A program made the position numbers and the translations under genes. From UBA1664 sp964531715 (lineage in GTDB: Bacteria; Pseudomonadota; Alphaproteobacteria; Micavibrionales; UBA1664), in the NCBI GenBank assembly GCA_964531715.1, contig CAZHEE010000002.1, forward strand, positions 62,001 to 126,000: DNA of 64,000 nucleotides. The letters are read 5' to 3'. Below, in pieces: positions 41,906 to 50,847 of the stretch. How positions within the stretch are numbered: position 1 is the stretch's first letter; every line of letters begins with the position of its first letter. The notes under the pieces are model-generated. The model was not told the DNA's origin and searched no databases. It worked only from the letters and a program-made list of their open reading frames with translations.

Positions 41906-43834
41906 TCAGCTCCCATCCCCAAAATATCGAAGCTGTGGTCCCGCGCCAGTTTTAAGTCTTAAACCATTATTTTTTGTGTTACCGCGGCTGTCTTCCTCTA
42001 ACTGCCTTGCATCCTGCGCATTATACTGAAAGTCATCAGGGCTTCGTATTTGGTCAATTCTCTTCTGCCTTGCACGCTCATCTTGCTCATTATATTGAAA
42101 ATCATCGGGGCTTCGAGCGGCATTCCTAGTAGCCTGCCGTTGCTGTTCATCTTGTGCATTATATTGAAAATCATCGGGACTACGTGCTTGCTGACCTGAT
42201 TGTCCCTCTAAAGTTTCGTATGTAGCTTGTACATCTGCGAGCTCAGCTTCTGCCTGTTCTAAATTTTCGCGCGCTTGCGCTACAGCTTGTATATAAGGCC
42301 TTTTACCCTTTCCCTTATTTCTGTTTGCTTCCAAAGCTTCTTCAGCATCGGCCAGTTCTTGCCTTGCGTCTGCTACCGCCTCTTCAGCTTGATTTAAAGC
42401 AACCGGTGATAATTGACGATTAGAGGTGTTGTTATTCGAACCTGATACTCCATCAGCCGCTGTATTACTATTATTACCTGCTGTTCTTGCGTATAGTTCT
42501 TCAGCTCTTTGCCTTGAAATTTCGCGCTCTTCTGGTGTCATTGGCACAAATCTGCCGGCTTCTCCTGAGGTAACTGTATCAAGCGCTCTGCTTAATTCAT
42601 CGCCACGTATAACAGCCTCAATATATGCGGCCTGATCACCTTGCTTTTTCGCTTTCATTGCATCATCAGTTGCTTTATCAATATGTCTCGCTAATACCAT
42701 TGCTTTGGTAGTATCTGCAATTTCAGTATCTTTTAATATGTCTTCCATAGTTCTGGAACCTTCTACACCTGCGCCTGAAGGTGTCACTGATTGACCTTCA
42801 TTAGAACCTGTAGAGGTGTTGTTATTCGAACCTGATACTCCGTCAGCTGCTGCATTACTATTATTACCTGCTGTTCTTGCGTATAGTTCTTCAGCTCTTT
42901 GCCTTGAAATTTCGCGCTCTTCTGGTGTCATTGGCACAAATCTGCCGGCTTCTCCTGAGGTAACTGTATCAAGCGCTCTGCTTAATTCATCGCCACGTAT
43001 AACAGCCTCAATATATGCGGCCTGATCACCTTGCTTTTTCGCTTTCATTGCATCATCAGTTGCTTTATCAATATGTCTCGCTAATACCATTGCTTTGGTA
43101 GTATCTGCAATTTCAGTATCTTTTAATATGTCTTCCATAGTTCTGGAACTTTCTGCACCTGCGCTTGAAGGTGTCACTGATTGACCTCCATTAGATTCCA
43201 TAGAGATGTTGTTATTCGAACCTGATACTCCATCAGCTGCTTTTGCGATGTCATTCACGTTTTTACCAATTTCGTCAATTTGCTTGACGACTTCTGGACT
43301 TACGCGGCTCGCTCCTGTGTTTTCATTCAGATTGCCTCCATTGCTAGATGGCGGATTGCTAGGATTCGAAGAAACTGGCTTTAGCATAGCATTTGCAGCT
43401 TTTTGCAGGTCTGACATACCTTTATCAACACGTTTGAGACCTTCCATGGCCGCTTCCTGCTGAGTTGTATCTACATTTCCCTGACCGCCATTTAAAGGTT
43501 CCTGTGAAGCTGAAACTTCCGGAAGAGGCACAGAATATTGTGCTAATACAGAAGTTTCGATCCTATCATATATTGCTTGCTTTTCTTCAAACCTTGCTTC
43601 CGCGGCTTCCAAAATGTTTTCCGCCCCCCTTTTATTGCGACCAGATGCGCTTTGATATCTTTGTTGAGCTTCCTGCAACTCCTGATAAGCCTGCCCCATT
43701 TCTATCTCTGCAGCATTTAATTCATAATAAAGATCGGAATCATCGACTGTTTGAGCATATAAAGGCAGAGCTGTAAAAGCCAAAACTGACAAAGCAACCC
43801 CAAAAAGATATGATTTAAATTTTGTATTCGGCAT
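41906..43834 (-). CDS. repeat-containing exported coiled-coil protein
   Basis: 642 residues, signal peptide (MPNTKFKSYLFGVALSVLAFTALPLYA), then Gln/Glu/Ala-rich coiled-coil (~30-95), an Asn/Ser-rich linker, two nearly identical 130-residue repeats (each with SRTMEDILKDTEIADTTKAM and VPMTPEEREISRQRAEELY), a second coiled coil (~490-560), and three C-terminal copies of a ~20-residue RSPDDFQYNAQDE unit. No known family. Likely periplasmic or surface structural protein. The duplication makes copy-number change by recombination likely. Confidence 0.7.
   Translation of the reverse strand: MPNTKFKSYLFGVALSVLAFTALPLYAQTVDDSDLYYELNAAEIEMGQAYQELQEAQQRYQSASGRNKRGAENILEAAEARFEEKQAIYDRIETSVLAQYSVPLPEVSASQEPLNGGQGNVDTTQQEAAMEGLKRVDKGMSDLQKAANAMLKPVSSNPSNPPSSNGGNLNENTGASRVSPEVVKQIDEIGKNVNDIAKAADGVSGSNNNISMESNGGQSVTPSSAGAESSRTMEDILKDTEIADTTKAMVLARHIDKATDDAMKAKKQGDQAAYIEAVIRGDELSRALDTVTSGEAGRFVPMTPEEREISRQRAEELYARTAGNNSNAAADGVSGSNNNTSTGSNEGQSVTPSGAGVEGSRTMEDILKDTEIADTTKAMVLARHIDKATDDAMKAKKQGDQAAYIEAVIRGDELSRALDTVTSGEAGRFVPMTPEEREISRQRAEELYARTAGNNSNTAADGVSGSNNNTSNRQLSPVALNQAEEAVADARQELADAEEALEANRNKGKGKRPYIQAVAQARENLEQAEAELADVQATYETLEGQSGQQARSPDDFQYNAQDEQQRQATRNAARSPDDFQYNEQDERARQKRIDQIRSPDDFQYNAQDARQLEEDSRGNTKNNGLRLKTGAGPQLRYFGDGS
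42420..43199. repeat. two tandem 390-bp repeats inside the exported protein gene
   Basis: Units 42420-42809 and 42810-43199 are almost identical (a handful of differences), and the first ~40 bp of a third unit follows at 43200. Period 390 = 130 codons, so gain or loss of a unit keeps the frame. Confidence 0.85.
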
Positions 43835-43909
43835 GACGTAAAACCTTTCAAAAAATTACGATAACAATTAATTATATTAATAGAAAGTTAATAAAATGTA
43901 AAATTGTAT

Positions 43910-45217
43910 TCATAATTCTTTATAAATTTCATGAGCAAGCTCGCGAAGGGCGTTATCCCGCGCACCCATAACACAAATAATATCGCTTTTTTGGACCTTA
44001 TTCAAAACATCATTCTTAATTTCGCTTAGGGTTGGATAGTATAGAGCGTTTAAATTCTCTTTTTGAAGTTGGGCGATAAAACTTTCAGCCGTTATTGTTT
44101 TTTTAATTCTACCGCCAAAATAGACAATATCCGGCATGTAAAATATATCGCCATCCGCCAGATTTTTTTTTAAGACCTGCTTTAATGCCTCGGCATGCAT
44201 CGCCATCGGTTTATAACCATGCGATTGGTAAATGAGAAGAAGCCTGCGCCACTCCTCTTTCAATGTTTTAATCCCTGCCGCGATTTTATCAGGGTTATGC
44301 CCGAAATCATCAATGACAGTAATGCCTTTTTTCTCGCCTATAAATTCAAGCCGACTTCCGACGCCTTTAAAAATATGCAGGACTTCAAAAGCCTTCGGCT
44401 TGTCGAAATTACTATACAAAGCCTCCAAGCATGCCAAAGCCGCCAATGCATTGGATCGGTTATGTTTGCCGGGCACTTTTAAATTTAAGTCATCTCCATC
44501 ATTTTGAAGGGAATAATGAATGGCGTTCGGATAATCACCTGCCAATGCCGTAACATGCGGGCAATCCATGTTCAAAACCTGAATATCTGATTGGTTTAAA
44601 AACTGCCTGAAAAGCGGGAGCAATTCATCCATTCCCTTATGATCTTCTGAAATATTGGTGAGTACCGCAATTTTCGGATGATAAAGCGCTATAGAGCCGT
44701 CACTCTCATCCGTTTCGGCAATGATCATATTGTCACAACCTAGCCGCAAATTCTCGCGATTATAATTCAGCATATCGCCGCCATTAATAATCGTGGGGTT
44801 TAAGCCAAGCTGATCGGTAAGCCAGCCAACCATAGCCGTCACTGTGCTTTTACCATTTGTACCGGCAATACAAACAGAAGTTTCAGCGCCATTAACAATA
44901 TCGGCGAGCAATTCGGCACGTTTCATAATAGGAATATTAAGGGTGAGTGCCGCCTTCACATCGGGAATGGTGGGCTCAACCGCGCTTGAGACAATCACCG
45001 CATGAATATTTCCCGATAATCCGCTGCCATCCTGAGGCCTTAAAATAATACCTGCATCCTCAAGCTTTTGAAACTGTTCGGGAAATCGCCCTGCATCATA
45101 ATGCCTGTCAGAGCCATAGACGGTCGCTCCTCTCGCTATCATCAGCTTTGCAAGGGCGCTCATGCCACTGCCGCCGACACCGCAAAAGAAAAGGCGTTTA
45201 CCTTTATACTCAGTCAT
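43910..45217 (-). CDS. Mur ligase-family protein (MurC/Mpl-like)
   Basis: An ATP-dependent amide ligase with the MurC-type N-terminal Rossmann motif FFCGVGGSGMSALAKLM, P-loop GTNGKST (119-125), ETDESDGS, and NISEDHKGMDEL. MurC itself has GTHGKTTT and ~470 residues and normally lies in the division/cell-wall cluster; here it is 435 residues and alone, so it may be a paralogue such as a peptide-recycling ligase or a MurC-like enzyme with another substrate. The ATG follows directly after the stop of the lipoprotein gene. Confidence 0.72.
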   Translation of the reverse strand: MTEYKGKRLFFCGVGGSGMSALAKLMIARGATVYGSDRHYDAGRFPEQFQKLEDAGIILRPQDGSGLSGNIHAVIVSSAVEPTIPDVKAALTLNIPIMKRAELLADIVNGAETSVCIAGTNGKSTVTAMVGWLTDQLGLNPTIINGGDMLNYNRENLRLGCDNMIIAETDESDGSIALYHPKIAVLTNISEDHKGMDELLPLFRQFLNQSDIQVLNMDCPHVTALAGDYPNAIHYSLQNDGDDLNLKVPGKHNRSNALAALACLEALYSNFDKPKAFEVLHIFKGVGSRLEFIGEKKGITVIDDFGHNPDKIAAGIKTLKEEWRRLLLIYQSHGYKPMAMHAEALKQVLKKNLADGDIFYMPDIVYFGGRIKKTITAESFIAQLQKENLNALYYPTLSEIKNDVLNKVQKSDIICVMGARDNALRELAHEIYKEL

Positions 45218-45727
45218 TTATTGCATGACAGGGTAAGACCGCCGCCCGATTACATAATCCTTTTTTACAGGGTAATTTTGCGTGGTCGGGATAGGCGCGC
45301 TGTAAGATTCCTCGGTCAATATCTCTGAAATCACGGCAGGGACATTATTCGCATCATTGGCAATAAGAGCTATCGGTTGAGATTCTGCGCGGAAGCCATT
45401 AAAACGATTGCCGTTTTCAAGATTTGTAAAATCAATCACAACCTTATCCGGATAATTCCAATAGCCAAAGCCGAAGGACGGCTCTATCACAACTGTGCGC
45501 CTGCGATCCGTAAAATTATCATCACAATCAATTTTAAGGTCGGCAGGGTCACGCTCAATGAAGGCCGTTCCGGGCGCATCCAGCGCATAACGGTTTGTAT
45601 CGGTTGATAAGCGGCAATAGGCGGCATCGGTGCCAAGCAAGGCCACTTCAATATCCTGCCCCGTATTGATAGATGGCGCGGCGCACGCGGTCACAAATAA
45701 ACAAAAAGATAATAAAACATATTTCAT
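45218..45727 (-). CDS. small lipoprotein, unknown
   Basis: 169 residues; leader MKYVLLSFCLFVTAC with lipobox VTAC (Cys15). The mature part has a charged middle (IERDPADLKIDCDDNFTDRRRTVVIEPSFGFG) and no known motif. Its TAA stop is directly followed by the ATG of the Mur-like gene, so the two are translated together. Confidence 0.72.
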   Translation of the reverse strand: MKYVLLSFCLFVTACAAPSINTGQDIEVALLGTDAAYCRLSTDTNRYALDAPGTAFIERDPADLKIDCDDNFTDRRRTVVIEPSFGFGYWNYPDKVVIDFTNLENGNRFNGFRAESQPIALIANDANNVPAVISEILTEESYSAPIPTTQNYPVKKDYVIGRRSYPVMQ

Positions 45728-45822
45728 GAAAATAAGAATATCAGATTTATATCAGCACACATCCTGTTTTTTCAACTTTTCAACGGGTAATTTATTCGTT
45801 AAATAGTTATCTAAAACTGGTT

Positions 45823-45895
45823 GTCATCCCGAGCGCAGCCGAGGGATCTAATTACTAAATAGATCTCTCCACGCGCTGCGCTTGGTCGAGATGAC
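45823..45895. repeat. GTCATCC-family element downstream of clpB
   Basis: 73 bp bounded by GTCATCCCGAGC and GTCGAGATGAC, with inner GGGATCT/AGATCTC. It lies 20 bp downstream of the clpB stop. Confidence 0.65.
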
Positions 45896-45915
45896 AATTT
45901 ATGAAATTTTCAGCA

Positions 45916-48513
45916 TTATGCCGCTTGGCTGTTCACCTTTTCGCCTTTGAAGGATAAATCGTTGCCGTCGTAAGCGACATGCACAATCATATTATCCGTA
46001 ATCTCCCCTTTAAGCAGAGCCTCGGCCAGCGGATTTTGAAGCTCGCTTTGAATGACCCGTTTTAAAGGTCGCGCACCATAAGCAGGGTCGTATCCTTTAT
46101 CTGCAAGAAACGCCAAAGCCTTCTCATCCAGCTCAATTTCGATTTGGCGATCTTCAAGGAGCTTCCTCAAACGCTTGAGCTGTATCTCGACAATTTGCGC
46201 CATCATTGCGCGTTCCAACCTACGGAACAACAATATATCATCCAGACGATTGAGAAATTCCGGTCTGAAATAGCCGCGAACTGCCTCCATCACGCCCTCG
46301 CGGACATCCTCAACATCTTCGCCCTCTTTCTGATTGACCAGCAAATCCGCACCGATATTCGATGTCATAATCAAAAGCGTATTGGTGAAATCAACCGTCC
46401 GGCCTTGCCCATCGGTCAGCCGCCCGTCATCCAAAACCTGAAGCAGGACATTAAATACATCCAAATGCGCTTTTTCAATTTCATCGAACAATATGACTTG
46501 ATAAGGCCTGCGCCGCACCGCCTCGGTTAACACGCCGCCTTCCTCATACCCGACATAGCCGGGCGGTGCACCAATCAAGCGCGATACGGAATGCTTCTCC
46601 ATAAACTCACTCATATCAATGCGCACCATCGCGGTATCATCATCGAATAAAAATTCCGCTAAAGCCTTTGTAAGCTCGGTTTTCCCGACACCGGTCGGCC
46701 CCAAAAACATGAAGGAGCCAATCGGACGATTCGGGTCTTGCAAGCCTGCGCGAGCGCGGCGGATCGCATTTGATACGGACATAATTGCCTGATCCTGCCC
46801 CACCACGCGTTTTGCCAAGGCCGCCTCGAGGTTGAGCAGTTTTTCTTTTTCACCCTCAAGCATTTTGGACACGGGAATCCCCGTCCATTTTGCAATGACT
46901 TCGGCAATATCCTCATCTGTCACTTCCTCATTAATCATCGCGGATGTTGACAAATGGCTCGCCTCCTCGACCTTGGCTTCCAGTTCAGGAATTTTACCGT
47001 AAGATAACTCCCCGGCCTTTGCCCAATCATTATCACGCTCGGCACGTTCAAGCTCGGCACGGGCTTTATCCAGCTCCTCTGCCCATTGCTGCGCCTTGTT
47101 CAGCTTTTCTTTCTCCGCCTGCCATTGCGAAGTGAGGTCTGCCGATTCTGATTCTAGGGCGCTCAAATCTTCTTCCAGCTTTTTCAAGCGGTCTTTTGAC
47201 CCTTGATCTGTTTCTTTTTTCAGGGCTTCACGTTCAATTTTGAGCTGAATAATCTGCCGATCAAGCGCGTCCAAAGCTTCTGGCTTAGAGTCAACCTGCA
47301 TCCGCAAGCGTGCCGAGGCTTCATCAATTAAATCAATCGCCTTGTCGGGTAAAAAACGATCCGTGATGTAGCGATTGGAGAATGTCGCCGCGGAGACAAT
47401 CGCCGCATCCGTCACGCGCACACCATGGTGAAGCTCGTATTTCTCTTTCAAGCCACGCAGGATTGAGATCGTATCTTCAACCGTCGGTTCGCTGATAAAG
47501 ACAGGTTGAAAACGCCGTGCCAGTGCCGCATCTTTTTCAATATATTTGCGATATTCATCCAAAGTCGTTGCACCGACCATGTGTAGTTCACCCCGTGCCA
47601 ATGCAGGCTTCAACATGTTTCCTGCATCCATCGCGCCATCGGTTTTCCCTGCGCCGACAAGCGTATGAAGCTCATCCAGAAACAGAACGACTTCGCCCGC
47701 GGCTTCTTTAACCTCATCAAGCACACCTTTCAAGCGTTCCTCGAATTCCCCGCGGAACTTCGCCCCTGCAATCAGTGAGCCCAAATCAAGAGCCATTAAT
47801 CGCTTGTTTTTCAGGCTTTCAGGCACATCACCATTGATAATACGAAGCGCGAGCCCTTCCGCAATTGCGGTTTTTCCCACACCCGGGTCGCCAATGAGTA
47901 CAGGGTTATTTTTGGTTCGGCGCGATAGCACCTGAATAGTGCGGCGAATTTCCTCATCACGCCCGATGACTGGGTCGAGCTTCCCACTTCGCGCCACTTC
48001 TGTTAAGTCACGCGCATATTTCTTAAGCGCATCAAATTGATCCTCGGCACTTGCGGAATCAGCCGTACGACCTTTACGGCGGTTATTGATGGCTTGGTTC
48101 AAATGCTGATCATTCACGCCGCTATCTTTTAACGCGGCGGAGACTTCCGTTTTCTTCGCCATAATCATGGCCTGCAACAAACGTTCGGTTGTGATAAAGC
48201 TGTCGCCTGCTTTTTCCGACAATACGCGTGCCTCGTCTAAAATCTTGGCAAGGTCATTGGACATACGCAATCCTTGTGCGCCTGCGCCTGTCACCTGAGG
48301 GAGTTTCGCGAGATTTTTATCAAGGATGGCTCGCAATTTTTGTAAATCACCACCAGCGGCGGTTACGAGGGAGTCCGTTACATTCTGATCATCATCTAGC
48401 ATCACGCGGAGCAAATGTTCAGGCTCTAGCGATTGGTTGTCTTTCCTGAGCGCGAGTGTTTGCGCCGCCTGAACAAAGCTTCTCAGCTTTTCCGTCATTT
48501 TTTCGAAGTCCAT
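45916..48513 (-). CDS. clpB: ATP-dependent chaperone ClpB
   Basis: A hexameric disaggregase that works with DnaK. N-terminal Clp-N repeats, first AAA+ with GDPGVGKTAIAEGL, a long coiled-coil middle domain rich in Glu/Lys/Ala, second AAA+ with GPTGVGKTELTKAL. I start at ATG 48513 (MDFEKMTEKL), preceded by GAGAGGGG; the open frame continues to a TTG at 48543 without support. Length 865 is normal. No sigma-32-type promoter was recognised; the upstream region carries repeats. Confidence 0.97.
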   Translation of the reverse strand: MDFEKMTEKLRSFVQAAQTLALRKDNQSLEPEHLLRVMLDDDQNVTDSLVTAAGGDLQKLRAILDKNLAKLPQVTGAGAQGLRMSNDLAKILDEARVLSEKAGDSFITTERLLQAMIMAKKTEVSAALKDSGVNDQHLNQAINNRRKGRTADSASAEDQFDALKKYARDLTEVARSGKLDPVIGRDEEIRRTIQVLSRRTKNNPVLIGDPGVGKTAIAEGLALRIINGDVPESLKNKRLMALDLGSLIAGAKFRGEFEERLKGVLDEVKEAAGEVVLFLDELHTLVGAGKTDGAMDAGNMLKPALARGELHMVGATTLDEYRKYIEKDAALARRFQPVFISEPTVEDTISILRGLKEKYELHHGVRVTDAAIVSAATFSNRYITDRFLPDKAIDLIDEASARLRMQVDSKPEALDALDRQIIQLKIEREALKKETDQGSKDRLKKLEEDLSALESESADLTSQWQAEKEKLNKAQQWAEELDKARAELERAERDNDWAKAGELSYGKIPELEAKVEEASHLSTSAMINEEVTDEDIAEVIAKWTGIPVSKMLEGEKEKLLNLEAALAKRVVGQDQAIMSVSNAIRRARAGLQDPNRPIGSFMFLGPTGVGKTELTKALAEFLFDDDTAMVRIDMSEFMEKHSVSRLIGAPPGYVGYEEGGVLTEAVRRRPYQVILFDEIEKAHLDVFNVLLQVLDDGRLTDGQGRTVDFTNTLLIMTSNIGADLLVNQKEGEDVEDVREGVMEAVRGYFRPEFLNRLDDILLFRRLERAMMAQIVEIQLKRLRKLLEDRQIEIELDEKALAFLADKGYDPAYGARPLKRVIQSELQNPLAEALLKGEITDNMIVHVAYDGNDLSFKGEKVNSQAA

Positions 48514-48545
48514 TATTAGGCCCCTCTCTTTATTATTTTCCAATC

Positions 48546-48571
48546 GTCATTCCGGCGCAGGCCGGAATCTA
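48546..48571. repeat. GTCATTCCGG hairpin
   Basis: GTCATTCCGGC, GCAG, GCCGGAATCTA: a half-element with the kind-A layout (GTCATT outside, AATCTA inside) but a GC-rich stem. Hairpins of this form are common in many bacterial genomes. Confidence 0.6.
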
Positions 48572-48849
48572 TTTATTGTTTTATCACTATAATATTAATC
48601 TTCTTCCGAAGCGCATCAAGTTTATAAAAGAGCCTCTCATGAGCAATCTCCATAAATTATAATATAGGAATAAAGTCCTTAATGTCAAATGATTTTTCAT
48701 CGTAGAGTTATAGAGAAGGGGCGTTGTTTTTAAAACCTCTATATATCTCTGTTTACCTCTGTAGTTCAACTCTACAGACTCCGCGTCAAGTGCGGGGATG
48801 CGATAGTACGAAAAACTTTTTGCCTTTGCGTCTTATTGTAAGAAATCTT

Positions 48850-48933
48850 GTCATCTCGACCGAATATAATGAGCGGAGAGATCTGATGCAAAAAGCAGAT
48901 CCCTCGATTACGCTTTGCTTCACTCGGGATGAC
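48850..48933. repeat. GTCATC-family element upstream of clpB
   Basis: 84 bp bounded by GTCATCTCGACC and CTCGGGATGAC, with inner AGATCTGATGC / GCAGATCCCTC. Related to 24351-24467 and 45823-45895. Confidence 0.65.
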
Positions 48934-49002
48934 AATTTATTCTTAGAATGAATTACGCCTATTTTCTTAATCATTAAAAGATGCAATAACAAACGAAGAA
49001 AA

Positions 49003-49353
49003 TTAAGCCATTGCCAGTTCGGCTTCTTTCACATTCTGCATTTGTGGAACATTTGTCGCATTGTCATTTTCTTGCGCATCATCATTTGATTGCTGCTCTC
49101 TTTGCTGAGTATTTTCTAAATCGAAGCTGTTAATCAAACGTTGATAATGCTCGGCATGTTGGCGGTAATTTTCCGCCAGAACATAATTGCCCGATGTTTC
49201 CGCATCCATTGCCAGTGTTTCATATTTCTCGGTCACTTGCCACGCCGTTCCGCGAATTCGTGCATCTGGGCCGTTACTGTCGAAAACCCGCATTTTGTTA
49301 TTCTTGCCGCCCTGAGGCTTTCTTCTGGTTTGGCGTTTGGCATTATGTCTCAT
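49003..49353 (-). CDS. DUF4167 domain protein
   Basis: 116 residues. The N-terminal basic MRHNAKRQTRRKPQGGKNN and the core FDSNGPDARIRGTAWQVTEKYETLAMDAETSGNYVLAENYRQHAEHYQRLI are the DUF4167 signature, a family I know mainly from alphaproteobacteria. The C-terminus is Asn/Gln-rich. Its place between prmC and clpB is the conserved alphaproteobacterial order. Function unknown; RNA binding has been suggested by its basic N-terminus (inference). Confidence 0.9.
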   Translation of the reverse strand: MRHNAKRQTRRKPQGGKNNKMRVFDSNGPDARIRGTAWQVTEKYETLAMDAETSGNYVLAENYRQHAEHYQRLINSFDLENTQQREQQSNDDAQENDNATNVPQMQNVKEAELAMA

Positions 49354-49553
49354 TTAATATGTCCTTCTTTATAAACGTTTAATAAAAGTATCCACACATT
49401 TATTAACATTTTTATCCAACCATATTAAAAGCGTACCCTATTCGCATCGCTTTTCAAATTATGGTGCTTCATGGGCTTCATGCGCATGTTGTGATTTTAG
49501 ATTCCAGCATTCGCGGCATGCTCACAACCCCTATTTTCAAACTTTATTCATAT

Positions 49554-50786
49554 TTATCTGTGGATTGCGGTAAATACGCGGTCATGCCCCCCAAGGTCAC
49601 GGATAACGCGATAGTCGGTAAAGCCAGCACCCCTCGCAATTTCTGCGATTCGTCCACACTGCCCTGCCCCATGCTCAAGGGCAAGCAAACCACCTTTTTT
49701 TAAGTAGTTTCGAATCTGTGGAAGAATCAAGCGATAAGGTCCCAGTCCATCTGCACCACCATCCAAAGCACTATGCGGATCATAGTTTTTCACTTCCGCT
49801 TGAAGCGTTGGGATATCACAACTTTCAATATAAGGCGGGTTTGAGATGATAATATCAAACTGCCCCTCAACCGAGTCGAACCAATCAGATAGAATAAAAG
49901 TAACGCGACTTGAAAGATTTTGTTTTTCGGCATTGAGCCGCGCCACTGTCAGAGCCTCTTTAGAAATATCAGTCGCGATACCGATTGCATTTGGTAGCTC
50001 ATTCAAAAGTGTGAGAATCAAACATCCTGAGCCTGTACCTAAATCTAGTATTTTTAAAATTTCGTCATTACACGTTTTATCTTGAGATAAATACGTGTAA
50101 TCCATTTTAGTATTTTCCGATGGATTGCACGTATTTTGCTGACGCAAAAAAGTGCAATGACGTAAGACTTCCTCAATTAAAGTTTCACTATCAGGGCGCG
50201 GGTCAAGGACATGCTCATTCACGTGAAAATCCAGCCCGTAAAACTCTTTCACGCCGATAATTTTTGAGAGAGGCTTACCTTTTAACCGTTCAGCAAGCAT
50301 TGATTCAAGTTTTTGATGTTGTTCGGCTGTAAGATTTAAAGAATCATTCGAAATTAGATCTGCATCGCGCATGCCCGTGATATGCTTAAGCATCATCCGC
50401 GCCTCTAATGATGACCCGAGTTGTTTTGAGATATATCTTAAAAAAAACTCGTCATTACACGTTTTACCTTTAGGTAAATACGTGTAATCCACCTCACCTG
50501 TAATCTCGCCATATAAATCAAGCCACTCAGGATTATCTTCTTGGATAAGGTTTATTTTCCATTCTCTGGAATATCGCCTTAGTCGCTTTTCCCACTGAAC
50601 AGCATCTTCCCAATTACCGCATTGCCGGTACCAGACAAGTTTTTTTACATTATATTTTGTTGTAAATTTGCTCCCTATATTATTTTTATGTTGCCAAGTC
50701 CGACCAATTAAATTGGATGAAATACCCTTATAAATTGTGCCATTTTTTTGCTTTGCTAGCATGTAGACGTAAAAATCTTTTTTCAT
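49554..50786 (-). CDS. prmC: PrmC (release-factor glutamine methyltransferase) with N-terminal GIY-YIG fusion
   Basis: Residues ~114-410 are PrmC, which methylates the GGQ glutamine of RF1/RF2: SSLEARMMLKHITGM, DPRPDSETLIEEVL, SAM site DLGTGSGCL (248-256) and catalytic NPPY (316-319). Residues 1-95 are a complete GIY-YIG nuclease-like domain (FYVYMLAKQKNGTIYKGISSNLIGR). The junction (97-113, DYTYLPKGKTCNDE) is encoded by the terminal hairpin of a mobile cassette, and another hairpin element encodes 210-242 in the PrmC hinge. No ATG/GTG/TTG lies at the native PrmC start, so the fusion seems obligatory. Its target gene, prfA, lies immediately upstream. Confidence 0.88.
   Translation of the reverse strand: MKKDFYVYMLAKQKNGTIYKGISSNLIGRTWQHKNNIGSKFTTKYNVKKLVWYRQCGNWEDAVQWEKRLRRYSREWKINLIQEDNPEWLDLYGEITGEVDYTYLPKGKTCNDEFFLRYISKQLGSSLEARMMLKHITGMRDADLISNDSLNLTAEQHQKLESMLAERLKGKPLSKIIGVKEFYGLDFHVNEHVLDPRPDSETLIEEVLRHCTFLRQQNTCNPSENTKMDYTYLSQDKTCNDEILKILDLGTGSGCLILTLLNELPNAIGIATDISKEALTVARLNAEKQNLSSRVTFILSDWFDSVEGQFDIIISNPPYIESCDIPTLQAEVKNYDPHSALDGGADGLGPYRLILPQIRNYLKKGGLLALEHGAGQCGRIAEIARGAGFTDYRVIRDLGGHDRVFTAIHR
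50063..50162. mobile_element. gene-less kind-A element in frame within prmC
   Basis: 100 bp: GTCATTACACG...CGTGTAATCCA (50064-50104), a 16-bp spacer, TGGATTGCACG...GTGCAATGAC (50121-50161). It encodes about 33 residues between EEVLR and ILKILDLGTGSG, a region where PrmC normally has a short loop linking its two domains. The reading frame is open through both hairpins. Confidence 0.78.
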
Positions 50787-50841
50787 TGATTATCTCTGAG
50801 ATGGATTACACGTATTTATCTTCGATAAAACGTGTAATGAC
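50451..50841. mobile_element. kind-A cassette A: GIY-YIG gene between hairpins, fused to prmC
   Basis: 391 bp. Left end 50451-50491 (GTCATTACACG...CGTGTAATCCA), right end 50802-50841 (TGGATTACACG...CGTGTAATGAC), with the GIY-YIG ORF between. The right end begins 6 bp after the prfA stop codon. The ORF has no stop before the left hairpin and runs through it into prmC. Confidence 0.8.
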
Positions 50842-50847
50842 GATACT

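Larger units (their letters stand above)
48514..49002. other. 489 bp repeat-rich region upstream of clpB
   Basis: No gene. Contents: a GTCATTCCGGC hairpin (48546-48571); a kind-B-like pair of decayed ends around 48697-48764 (TAGAGTTATAGAG... and ...CTCTATATATCTCTG); a 30-bp repeat copy (48772-48801, inverted); and a GTCATC-family element (48850-48933). Confidence 0.55.

Noticed and set aside
42000..43240. Possible CRISPR-like array in the repeat-rich gene
   Set aside because: The repeats are long tandem coding repeats without the short repeat/spacer pattern; no cas genes are present anywhere in the window.
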